A stretch of DNA of 8,024 nt from Bacillota bacterium (lineage in GTDB: Bacteria; Bacillota; Clostridia; Lachnospirales; Lachnospiraceae): the NCBI GenBank assembly GCA_023387635.1, contig JAEWHU010000002.1:1-8024 (forward strand), read 5' to 3'. The notes below the pieces were generated by a model. That model did not search any database. It was not told where the DNA came from and worked only from the letters and a program-made list of their open reading frames with translations. Below are positions 5,838-8,024 of the stretch, piece by piece; within the stretch, counting starts at the first letter, position 1; each line of letters opens with the position of its first letter. The translations under genes and the position numbers were made by a program.

Positions 5838-6167
5838 ATTTTTGATTATTTTATTTAATTCCAATAAAGTTAATATAACCTGTTTACCAAATATCATTCT
5901 TTTTGATTATAAATGTTACAATATAAAAATGTAGTAAAGTTCCAACATAAAAATGAAAGAATTCATACATTTTCATTGTAGCATTTTTTTATTATACTGG
6001 AGTAGTAACTACAGAAAGGATAAAACTTCAGTATGAGAAAAGACATTGCAGAATATTTAAGAGATTTTTATGGAATCCACCTCTTTTTATAATAAATTTC
6101 TGCTAGCTAATGTTAGAGTTTTTTGTATTTAAGTTTAATATCATTTGAAAATAATTGATAATACTAC
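5838..6167. other. divergent intergenic region between uvsE and module B
   Basis: No intact gene is supported. Two short stretches echo coding parts of module A. First, 5935-5955 matches 1717-1737 at 19 of 21 bases and in frame reads VVKFQHKNERI against LLKFHHKDVGI. Second, a 19-residue frame at 6033-6092 begins MRKDIAEYLRDFYGI, like the PadR C-terminal helix KKHIAEFLSEWYQV. A weak hairpin (5952-5958 with 5971-5977) precedes a run of seven T at 5984-5990. These may be decayed remnants of another module copy; chance similarity in A+T-rich DNA is possible. Confidence 0.3.
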
Positions 6168-6196
6168 TTGACACCTTATACTATGTATTATATAGT
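6168..6196 (+). promoter_or_regulatory. sigma-A type promoter of module B
   Basis: TTGACA (6168-6173) and TATAGT (6191-6196) are separated by 17 bp, 21 bp upstream of the PadR ATG. The boxes are identical to those of module A. Confidence 0.88.
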
Positions 6197-6199
6197 ATA
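6177..6199. promoter_or_regulatory. probable PadR operator B
   Basis: The inverted repeat TATACTAT (6177-6184) / ATAGTATA (6192-6199) has a 7-bp centre and lies over the spacer and -10 box. Its arms are one base pair longer than those of operator A. The central 7 bp differ between the copies while the arms are unchanged. Confidence 0.75.
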
Positions 6200-6217
6200 A
6201 ATATTAGGAGGTGTGAC

Positions 6218-6532
6218 ATGGACACACAGTTAAAAAAAGGGTTACTTGAATTTTGTGTTCTATCTGTATTACAAAAATCAGATTCCTATGGTTACCAAAT
6301 TGTAAAAGATATTTCTTCTTGTATCGAAATTTCAGAATCTACACTATATCCCATATTAAGAAGACTAGAAGCAAATTTTTATGTTGAGACATATTCAGTT
6401 GAGCATAATAGTCGATTACGAAAGTATTATAAGATTACGAAAGAAGGAAAGAGGCATATAGCAGAATTCCTTAATGATTGGTATCAGGTTATGGAGGTTT
6501 ATGAATTTATAAAAGGAGGTAAAGAAGTTTGA
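6218..6532 (+). CDS. PadR family transcriptional regulator (module B)
   Basis: A 104-residue PadR-type repressor, 91 of 104 residues identical to the module A copy. Substitutions are mostly conservative (I/V, K/R, E/D, S/T) and the recognition-helix core ISESTLYPIL is unchanged. Both proteins should therefore read both operators and could form heterodimers. The start is ATG 6218 with AGGAGG (6206-6211) 6 nt upstream; an in-frame TTG at 6155 would require translating through the promoter. The stop overlaps the following TTG start by 4 nt. The expected role is autorepression of module B, with possible cross-regulation of module A. Confidence 0.93.
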   Translation: MDTQLKKGLLEFCVLSVLQKSDSYGYQIVKDISSCIEISESTLYPILRRLEANFYVETYSVEHNSRLRKYYKITKEGKRHIAEFLNDWYQVMEVYEFIKGGKEV

Positions 6533-7116
6533 GTAAAATAGAATTCCTAGAAATTCTTACTGAATATCTACAAAAGATAGAAAAAAAAGAACGCGATAAA
6601 TTCATTACTTATTATGATGAAATGATAGAGGATTATAAAGAAAATGGGTACGGGGAATTAGATGCAGTAAAGAAGATTGGAAATCCCAGAGATATAGCTA
6701 TGAATATATTAGAAGAACAAAATGTAGATATAGTCAATCTACCCTTGGCACAGACTAAGTATCTAAGGATGGCACTTTTAGCAATAGGCTTTCCACTATG
6801 GGGTTGCGTATTATTATCAGTTGCACTATTAATCATAAGTGCAATAATTGTGGTTTGGTGTGTACCCATTACAACTGGAGCTGGTGCATTTGGCTTTTTT
6901 ATTACTTCTATAGTTGGTATCATTGGATCACCATTTATTATGATTGATAATTTATCAGTAGGAATAATTCAACTAGGATTAGGAATAGCATCTGTTGGTA
7001 TTGGATCTCTTCTTACTATTGCTACAATTACAATTAGTAAAAAGATGATACAAATTACACATATATTAACTTTTAAGCTGAGTAACATCTGGAAGAAGAA
7101 AGCGGTGAAAATATGA
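6529..7116 (+). CDS. DUF1700/HAAS-like membrane protein (module B)
   Basis: A 195-residue protein, exactly the same length as the module A paralogue and alignable without gaps. The N-terminal charged helical domain (ERDKFITYYDEMIEDYKENG, 21-40) is nearly unchanged. The linker around 71-80 is almost unrelated. The membrane part is conserved, with WCVPITTGAGA at 110-120 and IIGSPFIM at 131-138. The start is TTG 6529, with AAGGAGG (6513-6519) 9 nt upstream inside the PadR gene. The stop overlaps the next start as ATGA. Conservation of the cytosolic helix and the membrane core but not the linker suggests a fixed structural role with a tolerant hinge. The biochemical function is unknown. Confidence 0.88.
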   Translation: MSKIEFLEILTEYLQKIEKKERDKFITYYDEMIEDYKENGYGELDAVKKIGNPRDIAMNILEEQNVDIVNLPLAQTKYLRMALLAIGFPLWGCVLLSVALLIISAIIVVWCVPITTGAGAFGFFITSIVGIIGSPFIMIDNLSVGIIQLGLGIASVGIGSLLTIATITISKKMIQITHILTFKLSNIWKKKAVKI

Positions 7117-7343
7117 GTATGATGCGTAATAAAAAGATACTAATTAGTATAAGTATATGTTTAATAGTTATTGGTATTTTAATTACTGGAATAGGCTTTG
7201 GTATTCAGGGTTCTGGATTGAATAGTCAATTAGAAAACCAACCGCGCAGATGGTATCAAACCATAGGATATAAAGATGGTACTTGGTCATATGGGTTTGA
7301 CTTTACAGATAATTTACATTTGTTCAAAATGGATATTAAATAA
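7113..7343 (+). CDS. small single-span membrane protein (module B)
   Basis: A 76-residue product with a basic N-terminus and one hydrophobic span at about 10-32 (CLIVIGILITGIGFGIQG). A short exterior tail follows containing RWYQTIGYKDGTWSYG. Translation starts at ATG 7113 in an ATGA overlap with the DUF1700 stop; ATGs at 7119 and 7122 are alternatives. The last ten residues do not match the module A copy. Both copies ending at the same place supports a real short protein rather than two independent truncations. Function unknown; it may partner the DUF1700 protein in the membrane. Confidence 0.7.
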   Translation: MSMMRNKKILISISICLIVIGILITGIGFGIQGSGLNSQLENQPRRWYQTIGYKDGTWSYGFDFTDNLHLFKMDIK

Positions 7344-7382
7344 AATAAGATTAAACTATAGTATGGAATTATGAGTATGACC

Positions 7383-7486
7383 ATAAAAAAGTCTTGTTCT
7401 TTGCGTACCGCTCCTTCTTATGATAAACAGTTTATTATTTAAACTGCCTACCACAAGGAGAGCATGTCATTGTACAAGACTTTTAT
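7383..7486. terminator. long composite palindrome, probable bidirectional terminator
   Basis: Three nested stems share one axis. The outer is AAAAGTCTTGT (7387-7397) with ACAAGACTTTT (7474-7484); the middle is CTCCTT (7411-7416) with AAGGAG (7455-7460); the inner is CAGTTTA (7428-7434) with TAAACTG (7440-7446). The outer arms end in T-runs on both strands (six T on the minus strand), fitting termination of the convergent module B and of the gene at 7520-8024. At about 100 nt it is far longer than a normal terminator, so it may also be a structured RNA or a small mobile palindromic element. Confidence 0.6.
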
Positions 7487-7519
7487 TTCTTTATCTAAAG
7501 AGTTTCTCCCCCGATTACT

Positions 7520-8024
7520 TTACTTGTTATTATCATTATTTATATTATTGCTAGGCCAAAATCTACGAATTAGAAGAATTGTTGTAGTCACAAGGCCACT
7601 TACTAAAATGATCGCAAGTATAAAAATCATCTTTTCATTCTGTATATGATTACTACTAAGTTTATCATATTCATCCTGGGATATTTTATTTAATTCATCG
7701 GATTCATAATCTATTTTTGGTAAGTTTTCATCCATTGGTGAACTAAAACAAAGCCATCCACCTTTACCCATATAATAACCTATATTTCCCCATACTCTAC
7801 CATTTTGATCGGTATAGGTGTGAGAGAATCCAGGGTAGCTATCAGAGGTTATGGTAAGAGTTCTTTTTATAACGCCTGAACCAGGATATGTCCATAATAA
7901 AAGATTCTCTTTTTCTTTTATGGAATCAAATTCATTATTATAAGTATTAAATTCATCTTGGTGGTCTTCATTAAAGGAAATATCGTCATAGACAAGAACT
8001 AAGTGGTCCATTTTCACCCATCCA
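7520..8024 (-). CDS. C-terminal part of a membrane-anchored SH3-like repeat protein (5' end outside window)
   Basis: The frame stays open to the right edge, reading GWVKMDHLVLVYDD into the visible 165-residue part. A GTG at 8017 and an ATG at 8011 are internal candidates, but GWVKM looks like the end of an SH3-like repeat, so the gene very likely starts outside the window. Visible parts, numbered from 8017: an acidic region (11-37), a domain with LLLWTYPGSG (39-48) and TYTDQNGRVWGNIGYYMGKGGWLC (68-91), a Ser/Asp/Glu-rich linker, one membrane span at 130-150, and a basic then Asn-rich cytosolic tail. I recall similar proteins in Lachnospiraceae with signal peptides and repeated domains ending in one C-terminal anchor; that is recollection, not a search. 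The bulk should be extracellular. Function unknown. Confidence 0.72.
   Translation of the reverse strand, partial: GWVKMDHLVLVYDDISFNEDHQDEFNTYNNEFDSIKEKENLLLWTYPGSGVIKRTLTITSDSYPGFSHTYTDQNGRVWGNIGYYMGKGGWLCFSSPMDENLPKIDYESDELNKISQDEYDKLSSNHIQNEKMIFILAIILVSGLVTTTILLIRRFWPSNNINNDNNK

Larger units (their letters stand above)
6168..7343 (+). repeat. module B, second copy of the duplicated operon
   Basis: Direct-orientation paralogue of 497-1669: promoter, palindrome, PadR, DUF1700 and small membrane protein in the same order, with the same overlaps and the same TTG start for the middle gene. Divergence is uneven: about 88% protein identity in PadR, about 66% in DUF1700 and lower in the small protein. 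The duplication is therefore old, with PadR under tighter constraint or homogenised by gene conversion. The two copies flank about 4.5 kb holding the VanZ-like, PAP2 and uvsE genes. Confidence 0.9.

Noticed and set aside
7464..7649. 61-codon plus-strand open frame opposite the end of the minus-strand gene
   Set aside because: It mirrors the membrane span and tail of the gene on the other strand and starts inside the palindrome.
1..8024. CRISPR array, insertion sequence or toxin-antitoxin pair
   Set aside because: No regularly spaced repeats, no transposase or terminal inverted repeats of IS type, and the small PadR-linked genes do not resemble known toxin-antitoxin families.

Overview
The window reads as chromosomal DNA from a low-GC Gram-positive, most likely a Clostridia/Lachnospiraceae-type anaerobe. 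This is inferred from the strong A+T richness (roughly 30% G+C by eye), strong AGGAGG-type ribosome binding sites, TTG and GTG starts, T-tailed terminators and the protein families present. No single gene fixes the species.

Layout: a tRNA-Asn(GTT)/tRNA-Cys(GCA) pair opens the window, followed by a terminator, a short stretch carrying a second copy of the tRNA-Cys 3' end, and a large orphan hairpin. Module A follows (about 497-1669): promoter with built-in palindrome, PadR-family repressor, DUF1700/HAAS-like membrane protein, and a 75-residue single-span membrane protein, all start-stop overlapped. A VanZ-like membrane protein with a large C-terminal domain (1765-3180) lies 95 bp downstream with no clear terminator between, then a tRNA-T-arm-like hairpin plus a terminator. 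A PAP2-family phosphatase (3519-4385) converges on a UV damage endonuclease gene, uvsE (complement 4491-5744). A roughly 470-bp divergent intergenic region precedes module B (about 6168-7343), a second copy of module A. A long composite palindrome separates module B from a convergent, 5'-truncated membrane-anchored protein gene that runs off the right edge.

The most notable feature is the paralogous pair of PadR/DUF1700/mini-membrane-protein operons. From the -35 box to the third start codon the two are colinear at a constant 5671-bp offset with no net indel. The PadR proteins differ at 13 of 104 residues (my count), while the DUF1700 proteins are only about two-thirds identical. Both promoters have consensus -35 and -10 boxes 17 bp apart with a perfect inverted repeat (ATACTAT-N7-ATAGTAT) filling the spacer and -10. 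This is the expected layout for PadR autorepression, and the two repressors probably cross-recognise both operators. Together with the VanZ-like and PAP2 genes, the region looks like an envelope/lipid-related accessory locus; the inducing signal and output cannot be read from the sequence.
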